Shown: positions 11,145 to 23,744 of the stretch, in pieces
How the letters are laid out: every line of letters starts with the position of its first letter
Numbering within the stretch: position 1 is the first letter of the stretch
NCBI GenBank assembly: GCA_004194705.1
Contig: SADC01000252.1
Span: 49,175 to 113,174, forward strand
Source of the DNA: Ditylenchus dipsaci
Lineage: Eukaryota; Nematoda; Chromadorea; Rhabditida; Anguinidae
Direction: 5' to 3'
Length of the DNA: 64,000 bases
Position numbers and translations under genes: made by a program
Notes under the pieces: generated by a model
Database searches by the model: none
Told to the model about the DNA's origin: nothing
What the model saw: only the letters and a program-made list of their open reading frames with translations

Positions 11145-13033
11145 TCGACCCACTCATTATTCTTTTAACCCGTGGAGGGCAATTTTTTTAAATTTTTTAC
11201 TGTTGGTACTACTTGTAGTTTAGATACATGGCTTTAAAATAAGCCATTGAAAAATTATATTTGAATGAAAAATTTATATAAAAATGGATGGGTCCTTACT
11301 CAGGCCCACACTAGACCAATTTTCGGCATCAATATCTACCTGAATGCGGACCTAATCCTTTTCATCTAACATTTGCAATCAGATGTAGCTTGTTAATAGC
11401 TTATTATAAAACCCCTCAACCTTAGCTACAAAATGGTATTAACAGTTTTTTTTCAAATACCAGATCGCCTCAAAAGTTCTGTCCGTTTTTTTCAAACTTT
11501 TTTAATAATTTTTTTTTGATTAATTTTAAAAGTTAATCCTATTTTTGCCATTCAGCTTTCACCTTGGATTTTTCAACAACTTTTTAAAAGTTGACTAGCT
11601 ATTTTGTAGTCAAGACTGTAAACAACAAAATGAGAGGTCAACTGTAAAAAATTGCCACAAAAATTACCAAAAAAAACACAATGCCACAAAAATTTATTTG
11701 AAAAAACGGGAAAAAAGTTAAGAGACAGAGGAAGCAGTTTGATTGACTTTTAAATGAACACCTTTTCTCAAAATACTTTCAAATGTGGTTTTCTGAACTC
11801 TAATTTCGCTTGACACACCGAAAAAGCCAAGCAGACGTTTTTGTTGTTGTCAAGCAACTATTGTTTCAACTACTTCAACAACTTTTTAGCACTACTAACT
11901 GTTCCAGGCCACAAAGACAAATTTAAACGGAACTTTGGCAATTATATATTTTTTATCTAAAGTTTGAAGGTGAATGATTTCAGAATTTGGCCGGAAAACT
12001 GATGACTTTTTCATAATGTTCTTTTGTTCTTGCCTTTTTGTTACTTTTTGTCTTCCTCTATTATTCGTTGGTGTCAAATGTGCTCTCTTTTTTTGCTGGT
12101 TTTTTCTTCTTTTTAAAAGGCAAACATTTGAGCAAAAAACTTACATTTTTATAAAATAATATTTTATATGTTTATTAAAAGTGCACCAAGAAGTAATTTT
12201 TTTTGCTTTTTTCAAATTTTATGTCTCAAGTTCGAACCCCAGCTGGATCCGACACTTTTTCCCCAAAATTTTGCTGATCTCTTGCTAATTCTTTTTCGTC
12301 AGTCTAGTCTAAAAAATAGCCGGAGTTCCGATTTCTAATGTTTCTTCTAAAAGTAAGCACTAGCCAAAAAAACCTGCAGATCCCGATAAACAGTCACATT
12401 TTTTGAAAATGTGTTGACAGGTTGTCGGGAACCGACTCAAAGTCGGAGCTTTGATCATTTACAAAAAGGACGCTTAAAATCGCGATTCTAGTCATTTTTT
12501 CAAAACTGGCAAAAGACTTCGAAAATCAGGGTACAAAGGTGTCGCGCCTAGCTGAGGTCGAATTTGTGGGGGTAACAGGTTATCGGGACTCAGTGTTAGA
12601 CCTACTTACCTGTTGAAAATTGACACGAGCAGATGTTATCCTGTTTTCATATTTCAAGAGGCATGCCCAAACTAATAAGAGTTCGTGCCCGGGAATTCAA
12701 AATTGTCCTAGTCGTTGGATTTCTGTATGGATTTTTCAACGTGGTTTCTAACAAAACCATGCCTAGAAGTTAAATTTTAGGCATGGTTTTTTTAGAAGCC
12801 AAGATGAAAATAGAAATTTTCGAGGGATCGGCTCCAGGCTGGAAGCTCGAAAAAAAGTCGATCTTTGAGCCGAAAGCTCGATTTCGAGCCCTCGCTGGAC
12901 AACCCTACTCTCCCAACAGACGCTGGTCAACCCTAAGCCTAAATTAGAAAAATTTTAGAAAATCAAGAAGAGGACCAGAAGATTTTTAATTTTTAAATAT
13001 ATTGGTCCCCTGTTAATTTTTTAAAGTTTCGGT
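11145..13033. other. Intergenic, no gene; one half-copy MITE
   Basis: Only short ORFs without recognisable domains. 12655-12810 holds a half-copy of the GGGCATGCCC / GAATTC / TTTTTCAACNTGGTTTCTAA element. Confidence 0.5.
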
Positions 13034-13295
13034 ATACCGTAAAACCTCTAATTTAAGCACCCCTGGTTCAAAATCGTGTTTGTGGCATTGCGTTTTTGAC
13101 CCACTTTTTGAAGACTGCTTTCATGCAAGTTACCACTCATTTTGTAGCCAGTGAAATGACCTACAAAATGAGGTATAACTTGCCTGAGAAAACTTTTCGA
13201 AAAGTGGGTCAAAAACACAATGCCAAAAACAGGATTTTGAATCAGGGGGGGGGGGTTGGGGGGTGTTGGCTTAAATTAGAGTAAATACGGTATTT
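13034..13295. mobile_element. MITE with ACCGTAAAACCTCTAATTTA ends and a nested hairpin
   Basis: The outer ends TACCGTAAAACCTCTAATTT and AAATTAGAGTAAATACGGTA are inverted. An inner hairpin at 13083-13224 pairs GGCATTGCGTTTTTGACCCA with TGGGTCAAAAACACAATGCC. A half-copy of the inner hairpin lies near 28815-28860. The 1.5 kb after this element contains no supportable gene. Confidence 0.6.
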
Positions 13296-14883
13296 CTAGA
13301 GCTTAAGAAAAGCTCAGGCCAGCCCAGTAGCCGTTAGTAAAGGGCTCAAACTTGTGTTTTTTTCAAAACGTAAAAACAATATAACATTTTCTTACGTCAT
13401 TTCCAACCCAATAATTACTTTAAAATTATAATTTTCGCTTATAATAATAAAAATTTAGTTCCATTGATCTAGAACTCTAAATTTTTTAAACATGGAATTA
13501 CAATTTTTTGGTCTCCAAACAAAGGACGAATATCACGTTTTTTAATAAGCACCTTGTGGCTTAAAATTTTTAAGGAATTCACTTTTTTTTTCAAATTAAA
13601 GGTTTTAAAATAAATTTCATAAAGTCTAACAAATTTTCAAAAATTTGCCTTTTTCTGTTTTTTGTTGTTGCGCTCTCTCAACTAGCTTTATCAGCATCAT
13701 CATCTCCCAGAGCATTTTAAGTCTATTCTCATTTGCTAGTATTTTTCTCAACTCATTTTCTATAATCCCATAATTGGTGGTTGGCTTTAACATTGATGCA
13801 TTTGTTGCACTTTTGTGTGTAGTCGTTTTTTGCAAAGAAAAAATAAGATATTATGGTATTTGGCTTATATAAATAGATATTCACAATACTCTTTTGATTG
13901 AAATCACTCGTCAAACCAATTTATTTTTGTGTGTCTTCTACGTGGTATTATTATTGGAGATGGAAACGTGACGGACAATTCCGTCCCGCCCGGTGGAATT
14001 TTGAAGCATCCTCTCGTCCCGCAATCCAGCCCAAAATTTATATGTCCCGGTGTGGCGTCCAGACGAAATTTTTGGCGCTACTTGGTTTTTAAAACTAGCG
14101 TATATCCTCTATTAATCCCCCACCCCACGGACCTCATATCTAAGTCTAGAGCAAACATTTCATAAATCTGTTTTTTGCGTTTTCTTAATTAGCACGAGCT
14201 CTCCTGATTCCACTTTTGAGATTTTGGTTGAGTACCCAAAAATCTCAAAATCGACCTCAAATTTTTCCGATTTTTAGGGGTTGAAAAATAATCCTCCATG
14301 TGGGATTAATAGAGAAAATACGGTACACTAAAAAGTTTTTTAAAGCAGATTGGAAAATAAACTGTGGAATTTTAAGCGAATGTTCCACAAAATTACAAAA
14401 ACTGACGATAAGCTGAAACTTGAGTTTCGCTAGTCGGTCTATAAATTTCGACACCAGATTCGTGTTCAGAATAACCGATTTCCTTAGAAAACTGTTCCAA
14501 TAATCAAAAGCTCAATGTGAAATTTCGAATTCCCGTCGAGACAAAAATATTTAAATTCGTACTTTTTTCAAGGTTCAATTTTTTTGTATTAAATAAATTG
14601 TTGTAGTGAAGAAAAAAGATATCTGTCAAAAAATGACGTGCGTAAATTGGACTTTTTTATGCTCATTTACACTCTTTAAAAGAGCTAAAAAGAATCAGCG
14701 TCAAATTCTGAGTCAAGAGCGGCAAAAGTGCCGCTCGGTCTTTGGAGTCTTAAAGATATATCTATTTAATATATTTAATTATAATTATCTATTTAATTAT
14801 ATCTATTTAAAGATATAAGATATAAGAAATATATCTAATTTTAATCATACATTTTACATTTTTAAGGTCAAAAATCCCATCTT

Positions 14884-15112
14884 AAAGGGGCATGATCGTG
14901 CCCGATGGGGAGAAAAGGCGCGAACCAGCAGTTCTTCAAATTTTTGCATTCGTTCTCGTCTAGATTTTTTAAGTTTTCTGTCTAGTTTTTAAAAGCAGTA
15001 TAAGGTCATCTATATCAGATTTGACGCATTACGAGTGAAAAATGGGACGATTCGAAAAAATTCGAAAAAGAATGCTGGTTCGCGCCTTAACGCACGGGCA
15101 TGCCCCTTTAAG
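14884..15112. mobile_element. MITE with TTAAAGGGGCATG / CATGCCCCTTTAAG ends
   Basis: Short inverted termini CTTAAAGGGGCATG and CATGCCCCTTTAAG enclose about 200 bases with AAGGCGCGAACCAGC pairing to GCTGGTTCGCGCCTT. The same end sequence bounds the RPS17-flanking arms at 2016 and 5183. Confidence 0.65.
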
Positions 15113-16694
15113 ACCCCCAAAAACTATCGGGGGGGCTTTTACGACACTGGTTTTTTTTGGTGGGAATGGGGGAAATTGGTTCTAGCATTATTTTTTTTCA
15201 TTATCAAAGACACGTAGGAACTTAGAGCTTATTAATTTAACTGATCATGACACAAAGTTACTACTGGTCTATTTTTACTAAAATTAATTTTCAATCAAGA
15301 AATTCCTGGAGAATGTATTATAGATAATCCAGTGTCTAACAATGTTAAAGCAGCTTGCTCTTTTAAATCCAAACCATTCTTTGTAATATTAATAGTGGAG
15401 TGAAAAACACTTTAAATTGCGAGATGCTTCTCCAAAATCCTGCATTTTTAATTTGTTTACCGAAGAATAGATGGAAATATAGCCTTTGTAAACATTCTTT
15501 TCGACCTTTTTTGCTAGAAGTGCAAATTATTCAGAATATAATGGCTAAAAATGGCTTTTTAATTTGTTTTTTTTTGTTTTCATTTTACCCAGTGCGCTTC
15601 AAAAAGTTGTAATTCTATGGAGTCCTTTCAACTTCCAGAAAATAAAAGTACAATTGCGCTAATGATATTATTAAGCTAGAACAAAAGCCAGTTTACAAAC
15701 ATCCGCTTTTTTCCAGCAGGAAGTTGGAAAATTATCAAGCTATATAACTTTGATTGATCTCACCTCTAAAATTTCATTTTTTATAATGAAACTGTCAAAA
15801 ATTTATTTTTCTTTCTATTTTTTTCGTGTTTAATAGTAGTTTTTGAGAGACATAGGACAGTTTGCAACGGTGCGAACTGTCCACTTAGTACAGAGTGGCG
15901 CAAATTTTGCCGGGGTTTGTGGAACTTTTTTTGGAATTCCGTTGACGGGCCAAAATTAGCTTGTGCAAAAAAATTTTTTTTGGGTCGAATCGACTATTTT
16001 GGGGGGGGGGGGGGGGGGAGTGGCAAAAGACTCTTTTTCTCTTCTTTCCTCTCTTTTTAAGTCTTATTGTACCAGCTAATTTTTGCCTCCCAAAGAAGTC
16101 TTTTTGCCCCATATAAAGCTTTTCGACGCTACTCGGTAATACCACACCGCCCCCCCCCCCCCCCAATCAAGATTTTTAGGAGTAGTCAAAACACATTTTT
16201 AAGCAATAATTTCGCCATAAAAGGTCCGGAAAAGCAATTTGAAAGGGATTATGGGCTGTATTGGGAGGGTAAGGGAATAATACAGGGGCCACTTTTTTTA
16301 GCTGCTTCACCATGTTTTTCAACTCGGGCCGTGGCAAAAAAAGACTCTATATGCATTTTATGGTCAAGAGTACTTCTCGGAATCATGTCTAAGGTAAGTG
16401 CGTGCGCGCATCTCTAACTCTCAAGCCCCTCGGGGGCGCAGGGGGCTTAGGGGCTTGGAGTTGATATGCGCACACCCACACTCCTTAGACACAAATCACT
16501 CGAAAGCGACTCTGGATGCATAAAAAACATGCATACCAGATTTATGCATACCAGGTTATTCCCGAGTAGCATTTTGGGGGGGGGGGGGGGGGTATACGAG
16601 TAGTGCCAGCTTTTCCTTAAAAAATGGGTTAAAAAAGTGTCGCACCCTAGACGGGAACGAACTTTTGGGAGTGCGAGTTGTCTGGACTACAATG
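15113..16694. other. Intergenic, no gene; poly-G and poly-C tracts
   Basis: Long G or C runs at about 16002-16018, 16149-16164 and 16575-16592 and a hairpin near 16395-16480 (CAAGCCCCTCGGGGGC region). A related CATGTCTAAGG plus CGCATCTC module recurs at 27340-27430. ORFs of up to 116 codons run through these tracts and show no domain. Confidence 0.5.
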
Positions 16695-16858
16695 TACCGT
16701 ATTCTCTCTAATAGAAGGACATGTCCTTCTATTTTCAACCTTCAAAAAAATTTTGACTTCACTATAAAATGCAATAAAACACAGTTTACCCCCTAAATAT
16801 GGGCTCGACCCCTGTCCTTCTAATAGAGAGTGGTCCTTCTATTAGAGAGAATACGGTA
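16695..16858. mobile_element. MITE with TACCGTATTCTCTCTAATAG ends
   Basis: Inverted termini TACCGTATTCTCTCTAATAG and CTATTAGAGAGAATACGGTA over 164 bases. Diverged relatives with the same ACCGTATT end are at 13034-13295 and 24062-24312 and as fragments near 14300 and 20545. Confidence 0.75.
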
Positions 16859-18654
16859 TGCACGAATTCTGACTTCATGGCAGTTTTTTTTACTCGTTTA
16901 TTGTCTACATTCCATTGCCTGAGCTGTAGACAAGCGCCTGAGGCCAAAGCACCCCCTCATATGCAAATAAGCCCACTTCTTGAAAGAATTGCCATTTCCT
17001 CTTCTCATACTTGGCCAGTAAAAGTAATAGGAATGGTAAATAAAATTTATATTCCAGCCTTTTATATCCACTTATTATTGCATCTCAAAAAAATTCTTCT
17101 TTTTCAAAATAACAACAAGAGATGAAAAAAGCAAATGATAATTTGCCGTCCAGCTCTCAAGTGGTCTGCGGGGGACCACTTTTGTTCTTTATTGCTTCAG
17201 AATGGCCTTTTCTAGTTTACAGGGTATTTGAATTTATTTGGTTTGCTCATATATTTTAGGTGTATTTGTTTTTTTTCCGTGAGGCTATGCGACATGATTT
17301 AAGCCTCCCAGAAAAATTCATCACTTTCCATAGCTGAGCCTCATATGTTTTAGTCGAAATCTTATTTTTTTTAAAAATGCGAGTATTCAGCCCTTTGATA
17401 TGTGGTTCAGGGTCGATGGTACAATTCTGTAAAAGTTTAGCCGTTTTTCACCTTTATTTGACAAATTTTGTCAATTAGAACTAGAATTACAGTACCCGCA
17501 GTCATAGGCGTACAGGATTTTGTGACGGGGGGAGGGGCGGCTCTAAATAGGCTAAAAATCCTATACCTAAATAGGCGAAAAAATTATATTAATGGGGGAG
17601 GGGGTTGGTTGGGGGTACAGCTAGTACAGCCCTAAAATTTTGAAAAAGAACATTGGGTAAAAAAGAACAGTTCGACCGTTTTTGAAGAAAAAAGGTCATT
17701 TTATCCAGTGCTTCTGCTATTTTGGAGGGAAAAAATTTTTTTTGACTAAAACTTCAAAAAATAAAAAAGATTTTGGGTCCGAAAAAAGGAAAAATATTTT
17801 TAAAAAGGTCACTTACGAGCCCTGGGTATAGCCCAGCTCAGAAGCGTAACTAGAAATTTCTGACGGGGGGGGGGGCCTGGTGTTCACCAGGCCATTTTGG
17901 CCATTTTACCTACACCGTTTTAAAAAAGATCTGTTAAAAAATCCCTTTCTTAGAAAAATAACAGCCATATATACTGTTAGGTAGCGTAATGTTTTCGTTA
18001 TATATTGCCGGAAGAGTTTATATTCAAATTTTTTTTAATAGACCTGGTACCCGCCTTTCAAAATATTCCCATCAACCGCGAGCGTGCTCCTTCAAAACCC
18101 CGAAAAAATATGGCCAATCGGGGAGATGCCTAAACTACCTGTACCTTATTGGCTGGATCACTTAGGTGTGGAGGCGCTCTTGCACTCCAACCCCCACAGT
18201 TAATTGCGCCTATCTAAAGTGGGGAAATGTGAGAAGGTTGGCTGCTAGACTGGGTTGTTTATGCCCACCCTTACTGCCCATTTGAAAATAACCATTTTTT
18301 GGAATAATATATGTCTGTTTTTGCCCTGGGACTCTCTGAAACTATTTGTTGTGCTTAATGACGCCAATTAGTAGCTTCTCTTCGCCTTCTTGTGTTATTT
18401 TTCATTTATTGGTGTAATATGAATGGAAAATAAACGAAAACACGCCGGGAAAATAGGATCCTGAATTGTTTAGAGCAATTTGTAATATTTTTCTGTTAAG
18501 AATGATTTTTGCTTTTTGATGAAAACAAATATTTATTTCAAGCACTTAGCTAACAGTTAAGGCATCTTAGAAAAAAATGGGCGCTACTCGGTTTTAACCG
18601 ATTAGCGCCATTTGTTTTGCCCCTTTAGCGCCACGGGCAGGTCACATATCACAC
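16859..18654. other. Intergenic, no gene; degenerate CAGGG-family copy
   Basis: 17633-17826 is a diverged copy of the CAGGG..CCCTG element also found at 43747-43930 and 49932-50133; shared text includes TTTTATCCAGTGCTT and TTTTGACTAAAACTTC. The rest is unassigned. Confidence 0.4.
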
Positions 18655-18727
18655 TACAGTCAACCCTCAATTTAACGTCACCTTAGGACTGGTCCTTGGG
18701 GTGACGTTAAATCGAGGGTTGACTGTA
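18655..18727. mobile_element. Minimal Tc1-type MITE (73 bp)
   Basis: Almost only termini: TACAGTCAACCCTCAATTTA followed by its complement around a CTTAGGACTGGTCC centre, bounded by TA. Confidence 0.75.
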
Positions 18728-18742
18728 GCGCCAATTTGGTTA

Positions 18743-18931
18743 TACAGTCAACTCTCGATTTAACGAACCCCTGGGAACCGGCAAAAATATTCGTTGAATC
18801 GAGAGTTTCGTTAAATCGAGAGCTTATTTTAGTCATTTTATTTGATCGCTGGCCAAATAGGCACCAAAAAAAGTTCGTTAAATCAAGAGTTTCGTTAAAT
18901 CGGAATTTCGTTAAATCGAGAGTTGACTGTA
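18743..18931. mobile_element. Tc1-type MITE, TACAGTCAACTCTCGATTTA
   Basis: The inverted ends TACAGTCAACTCTCGATTTA are bounded by TA. The interior repeats TTCGTTAAATCGAGAG and is a close relative of the element at 860-1048, including TTGGCCACC / GGCCAAATAG text. Confidence 0.75.
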
Positions 18932-18998
18932 TTGAGAAGCGCGAGTCACTTACAAAAATAACCGCTAAAATCAAAATCCTTGCGGTGACAATAGCGCA

Positions 18999-19207
18999 AG
19001 TGTACGCCCCCCTCCAAAGAGTATTTTTCTCTAAGCTAACTTTTTTCATCTTTACCTAAGCCTAAGACCTAAGCCTAAGCCTAAGGCCTAAGCCTAATCC
19101 TAAGCCTGAGTTAGCCGCTACACATTACAAAAAGAAAACTAAAAAAATCAAGGGAACCAAAATAGTACGCTTAGAGAAAAATACTCTTTGGAGGGGGACG
19201 GGCACTT
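18999..19207. repeat. Hairpin whose loop holds TTAGGC-type telomere-like repeats
   Basis: Arms 18999-19039 and 19166-19207 pair (CCTCCAAAGAGTATTTTTCT against its complement). The loop, 19054-19110, is an irregular run of CCTAAG / GCCTAA units, the complement of TTAGGC. Similar units occur inside the MITEs at 1110 and 30402. Confidence 0.6.
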
Positions 19208-20051
19208 GGGCTTTTACGCCTGCGATTTTTCGTACTTTGGCCAAAAAATTAAAACCTAGGGTAAAAAGTTTCAGAGCCTAGGCAGGAATGAATTCGAGGG
19301 ATTATTTTGAGAGTTCTACTGTATTGCTCTACGGTACCACGAATTTTCGAAATTTTGAAAATCGTAGCTGTACAGAGGTGGAGTTGAACCCATGACCTGA
19401 ACAAAAATGGCTTTTTTTCCTACATGAAGTCAGGTGACGGCAAGCTCCACCACTGCGCCATGCAAATACACATCGAAAATAAAAATATACATTTTAGTTA
19501 GTTTAAAAAGACATGGGTACCCTCATTTTTATAAAACTTTAAATAAGTGTTTGCAGCTGGACAAAATCGACCCTGCAACAATTTTTTATCCTTTTTTTTC
19601 AAAAATCGCACATTATTCACAATTCTTGTTGTTGAAAACAAAAACACGCAAATTGAGTTAAGCAGGAGACTTGCAGGTGGATAGGGGCAAGGCAGGCTTT
19701 AGCTTAATTAATTGGCCAATGCAAATTCCAGGAATAATTCATGAGTGCACAACTTTTTTCCCCGTGGCTTATTAAATTAGAATGGCTAATTTGATGTTGA
19801 GAGGGGTAGAAGCCAAAGCATGTTGCTTTCGAAGCAAGTTTGCTTTTTATTTTTCCACGGCTTTTTGCCTGTCTGCAATTAGTGATGGTCTTTGAGTGTG
19901 AGTGACGATTTTTAATATAGTTTGCAAAAGCAGCAGCGACTAATTTAGTCCTCTTTAACCTTTCCTTAACCTTAATTTTAGTTTCCTATTCGCAACAAAA
20001 ATTAGAAGCGAGAGGAAGCTGCAAAGTCGCGCTTCTGTTGTTTGATCTATT

Positions 20052-20153
20052 ATGGCCTGTTCACATACTGAGAGTGAGAGTGAGAGTAAGTTGTCATTGT
20101 GAACACCCCTTACTCTCACTCCCACTCTCACTCTCAGTACGTGAACAGGCCAT
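20052..20153. repeat. GAGAGTGAGAGTGAG hairpin, good copy
   Basis: ATGGCCTGTTCACATACTGA and its complement bracket arms made of GAGTGAGAGTGAGAGT, with a short loop. It has the same plan as the hairpin at 13-162 but a different iterated motif. Confidence 0.8.
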
Positions 20154-20357
20154 TAACTTTTAAAAGTGCAACTAGAGATGCAAACAAATGTCCTGGCACT
20201 CTTCTGGCTCCATTTTGAATATCCTATGAAGGGTTTTTTTTTGTTGGAATAGATAATTCTTGAGGTACTTTTGCCGCCGAAACCTATTCGCCTTGGCATC
20301 CTGTTTTTCGGCACCTGCTAAAACATATGTAAAAAAAGGAGGATAAAGTAGCACAAG

Positions 20358-20535
20358 TTTGGTACCCCTACCTAGGTACCACCAACTGGGTACCACTACC
20401 TGAGTACACCCACTTGGGTAACACTACATGGGTACACCCACGTGGCTACCATTACTTGGGTAAACCTGCCTGGGTACAACCACCTGGGTACCACCAACGG
20501 GATATTACCAATTGGGTACCACCAACTCGATACTA
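20358..20535. repeat. Degenerate GGTACC-containing tandem repeat
   Basis: About nine imperfect units of the type CTACCTGGGTACAACCACCT, roughly 18-21 bases each. A weaker stretch lies at 24380-24560. It is related in wording to the minisatellite at 25490-26935. Confidence 0.55.
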
Positions 20536-20789
20536 CTGAAGATCTACCGTATTATTTCTAATATACCGACCGGTCGATTTATTTTTCAACCTTTGCAAAA
20601 TAGAAGAAATTTCTTGTCGATCTCAAGATTTTTGAGTGAAAATCCAAAATCGAAAAAGCGGAATCAGTAGAACTCGTGGGAGTTAAAAAGGCAAAAAACA
20701 GCTTTGCAAAATATTAACTCTGCCCTGAGATACAGACTCTCAAAGCTAAGGGTCGGTTTATATGGGATCGGTTTATTAGAGAGTGTCGA

Positions 20790-21470
20790 TTTATTAAAGG
20801 GTCATTGCCGTCCCCGACAACGGTTGTCCCGCCAATTCAAATTTTTTCTTTATCGTTGGATTTGGGTACGAATTTTTCAAATTGTTTTCTAACAAAACTA
20901 CACCTAAAATTAAATTCTAGGCCCGGTTTTTTTACAGTCAAACCTCGATTTAGTGGCACCCCCTAAAAGTTCGTTCCCGCCTAAGGTCCGACACTTTTTT
21001 TAACCCAATTTTCAAAATATTTTATCGATCCTGTTATGACAGTCTGGTCGCAAATATCGTGAGGATTCCGATTTTGCCGATCGTTTTTTGAAAAGTAAAC
21101 GAATTTTGGGTTAAAAAAGTGAAACCTCGACATAGTGGCACCCTTTTTTGAAAACAGGTGCCACTATATCGAGGTTTCACTTTTTTAACCCAAAATTTGT
21201 TTACTTTTCAAAAAACGATCGGCAAAATCGGAATCCGCACGATATTTGCGACCAGACTGTCATAACAGGATCGATAAAATATTTTGAAAATTGGGTTAAA
21301 AAAGTGTCGGACCCTAGGCGGGAACGAACTTTTGGGGGTGCCACTAAATCAAGTTTGACTGTAAAACAAAGCAGAAAAATCCGTACAGAAGTTCAATGAT
21401 TAGGCGAAAAAATTTGAATTGGCGGGGGGGGGGGCAATTCAAAACAGGCGGCAATAGCCCTATAAAAAAA
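20790..21470. mobile_element. Foldback MITE, TTTTTCAACTTGG family, split by an insertion
   Basis: The left half (about 20790-20932) and right half (21364-21470) are the two arms of the family seen intact at 10502-10738 and 37408-37633. They are separated by a complete Tc1-type MITE at the hairpin centre. Confidence 0.7.
20933..21363. mobile_element. Tc1-type MITE nested in a foldback loop
   Basis: Ends TACAGTCAAACCTCGATTTA and its near-complement, with TA on both sides. The 431-bp interior is a nearly perfect inverted repeat about a centre near 21145 (GTGAAACCTCGACATAGTGG pairing onward). Confidence 0.8.
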
Positions 21471-21867
21471 TACGGTACTTTTACTAAAAAAAATGTGCTC
21501 GCCACCACCCGAAATGAACCTGTGATCTTAAAAAACTTGCCTATGGCAGGTTTGTTTTGCTATATTGACCACCATGTCGGATGCACCACGTCGGAGTTCT
21601 GTACAATATCGCAAAAGATGCGCCTAGTCGAGTTCTACCGGTATAAAATATACACATGGGGGTGGAAAGCGTTGAAAAAACACGACTAAAAAGCGAAAAA
21701 CGCAAAAAAGCGGAAGGTACACCATCTCCATATGATCAGTCCATATGATCAACTAACATGCAAATAACATTCTTCACATATTTTTGAGTTCCAATCTATA
21801 ACTTGAATTTTTTCAAGAGCTCGAAGTACGAAATTGCCGTTTGAAAACTTCCGTATTTTCGAGGATA

Positions 21868-22045
21868 TTGATTTTTTCTGGTGCAAAAAAATTTCTTTTT
21901 GGTGCAAATTGGCTCTTTTTGATGCAAATTGGCTCTTTTTTGGGACCAATAGGTCTGATTGGCGCCAAAAAAGATCAAATTTGTATCGAGAGAGTTAATT
22001 TGCACCAAAAAGAAATCTTTTTGCACCAGAAAAAATCCATACCCA
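21868..22045. repeat. Inverted repeat with iterated TTGGTGCAAATTGGCTC
   Basis: The arms contain TTTTTTCTGGTGCAAAAAAA and its complement, then repeated TTTTTGGTGCAAATTGGC units. It is another foldback with iterated-motif arms. The following kilobase, to 23100, shows no gene. Confidence 0.6.
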
Positions 22046-23103
22046 ATTTTCGACCAAAGAGTTTGAAATCAAGTGTTCGATCTGACAATCCCAATGATAT
22101 GGCTATCAAGATTTTTTAGAGCTTTAGAGTGCTAGTTGCACTAATTTTCGTTTGCCTTCAGAACCGGGTAACCAAATTTCCTGGGCTGAGCCGAACTTAC
22201 ATGCGAATAACAATTTTTAGTCAAAGTTTCCCTAGTTCACAGTCAAGCTACCTCGTGCCAATCCTATATTTGCGGTCATCTTGGGAAGGAGAAAATTGGG
22301 CCGATTCAAATTGGGCTCTGCTGGGCCCATGTTTTCTTGGCATTTTATCGGCCCAGTTGGGCCCAATCTGAACGGACCCAGCTTAAAATAGCCCATTTTT
22401 CTCCTCCCCGTCATTTTTCAAAAATTTACTTACATTTTCCTGAAATTTAGCGTCAAAACTAAATACTACGCCTTCTAAAGTGCAAACTTTTATTATATAT
22501 ATTTTTTCATCACAATAGCTGTGTTAAATTATTAATTAGTTTCATTTGGTTAATTTTTCAATATCAAAAGCTAAAATTGGGTCTTCGATAAATATATTTG
22601 TGTTTTCTGTGTGCCTTTTTATAAGTCAAATATCAGGCCGCAAATTATATGTTTGTATTATTCAAAAAATCTTTAAATAAAAAAGGTAATTAAGACCGGA
22701 AACGAGCAAGGTGTAGGCGCTAACAATACAATTGGTGTCAAGCCATGTGCTTTTTGATAAATTTCTAATTGCTAGTCTTTTTTTGAACTAGTAACTTTTT
22801 GTGACGGAAATTTAAAAAATTATATACCTTTTCAAGAATTTTAAATTGTAGTCTTTAAGTTTTCCCGTCGAGTCTACTCACTTTAAAGGTTGAAAAATAA
22901 TATTTTTGACGTCAATAACTTAAAAATATTTACAAAAAGTTAGAACTTCATTTTTTAGTGCAGAAGTTTGTTTTCAAGGTTAGCTTTTTAAAAAATTAAT
23001 CTACCCAGACACCGAAAGGCTGGACTACTATTAGAGGGAGAGGGCTAAATAGGCCGATTTCGGGGGTTGGGTACAGTCAAACCTCCATATAGCAACCAGG
23101 GTG

Positions 23104-23296
23104 AAGTCCTCAGCCGGCTGACTTTAGCCGGCTGAGGTTAAACTCAGCCATCCGCCGGCTGAGGCTGAAGGCTGGGGTAAAATTTTGGGCCCGGCTGACG
23201 GCTGAGCTTAATTTTTCAGACCTCAGCCGGCTGAAGATGAGGCTGAGGTAATTTTTTTGAGCCGGCTGACGGCTGAGGCTGATGACTGAGGTAATC
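23104..23296. repeat. CAGCCGGCTG-iterated array
   Basis: At least five copies of CAGCCGGCTGA or GCCGGCTGACGGCTGAGG, in both orientations, separated by short A+T spacers (GGTAATTTTTTTGA). The core CAGCCGGCTG is self-complementary. It is flanked by fragments reading CAAACCTCCATATAGCAACC and GCAATATAGAGGTTGGAC, which look like ends of a Tc1-type MITE. Confidence 0.65.
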
Positions 23297-23744
23297 GTGA
23301 AGTATACCACCCTGATAGCAACCCTCTATATTTCATCCACGTCTATGTTGTATCCGGCAGCGCCGGTTTCTTGCGGTATGCAATATAGAGGTTGGACTAT
23401 ACTATTTTCAACCCTCCTCTTAGGCCTCGCACACAATGGTGGGTCGAAAATTCAACAATACTCACTCGGCAGCAGCTATAACTTTCTTTAATTTTCCGAA
23501 AATTTTTCGTTTGGTGCCATATTGTAGCTGAGATTCAGGGCTACCAAATAGGTATTGGTTGAGTTGGTATTAATTTTAAAAAGTTTGTAAAAAAGTTATC
23601 GCAAATCAATGGTTTTCGAGACTATTGACAAAATAAAATTTGTGGAAAAACAACAGCGGGACCAAAGCATATTTTTTTGGCTTCCTCTTGAACACATATA
23701 AAGCCAGTTTTTTCATTCGACAACCAACAACTTTTATGATATTA

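Noticed and set aside
14760..14840. Replication origin in the ATATCTATTTAATTATA run
   Set aside because: It is simple A+T-rich sequence; nothing else supports an origin and eukaryotic origins cannot be read from composition alone.
22232..22414. Minus-strand 60-codon ORF near 22300 as a gene
   Set aside because: It reads through short TTGGGCC inverted repeats (GPFRLGPTGP) and has no splice context.
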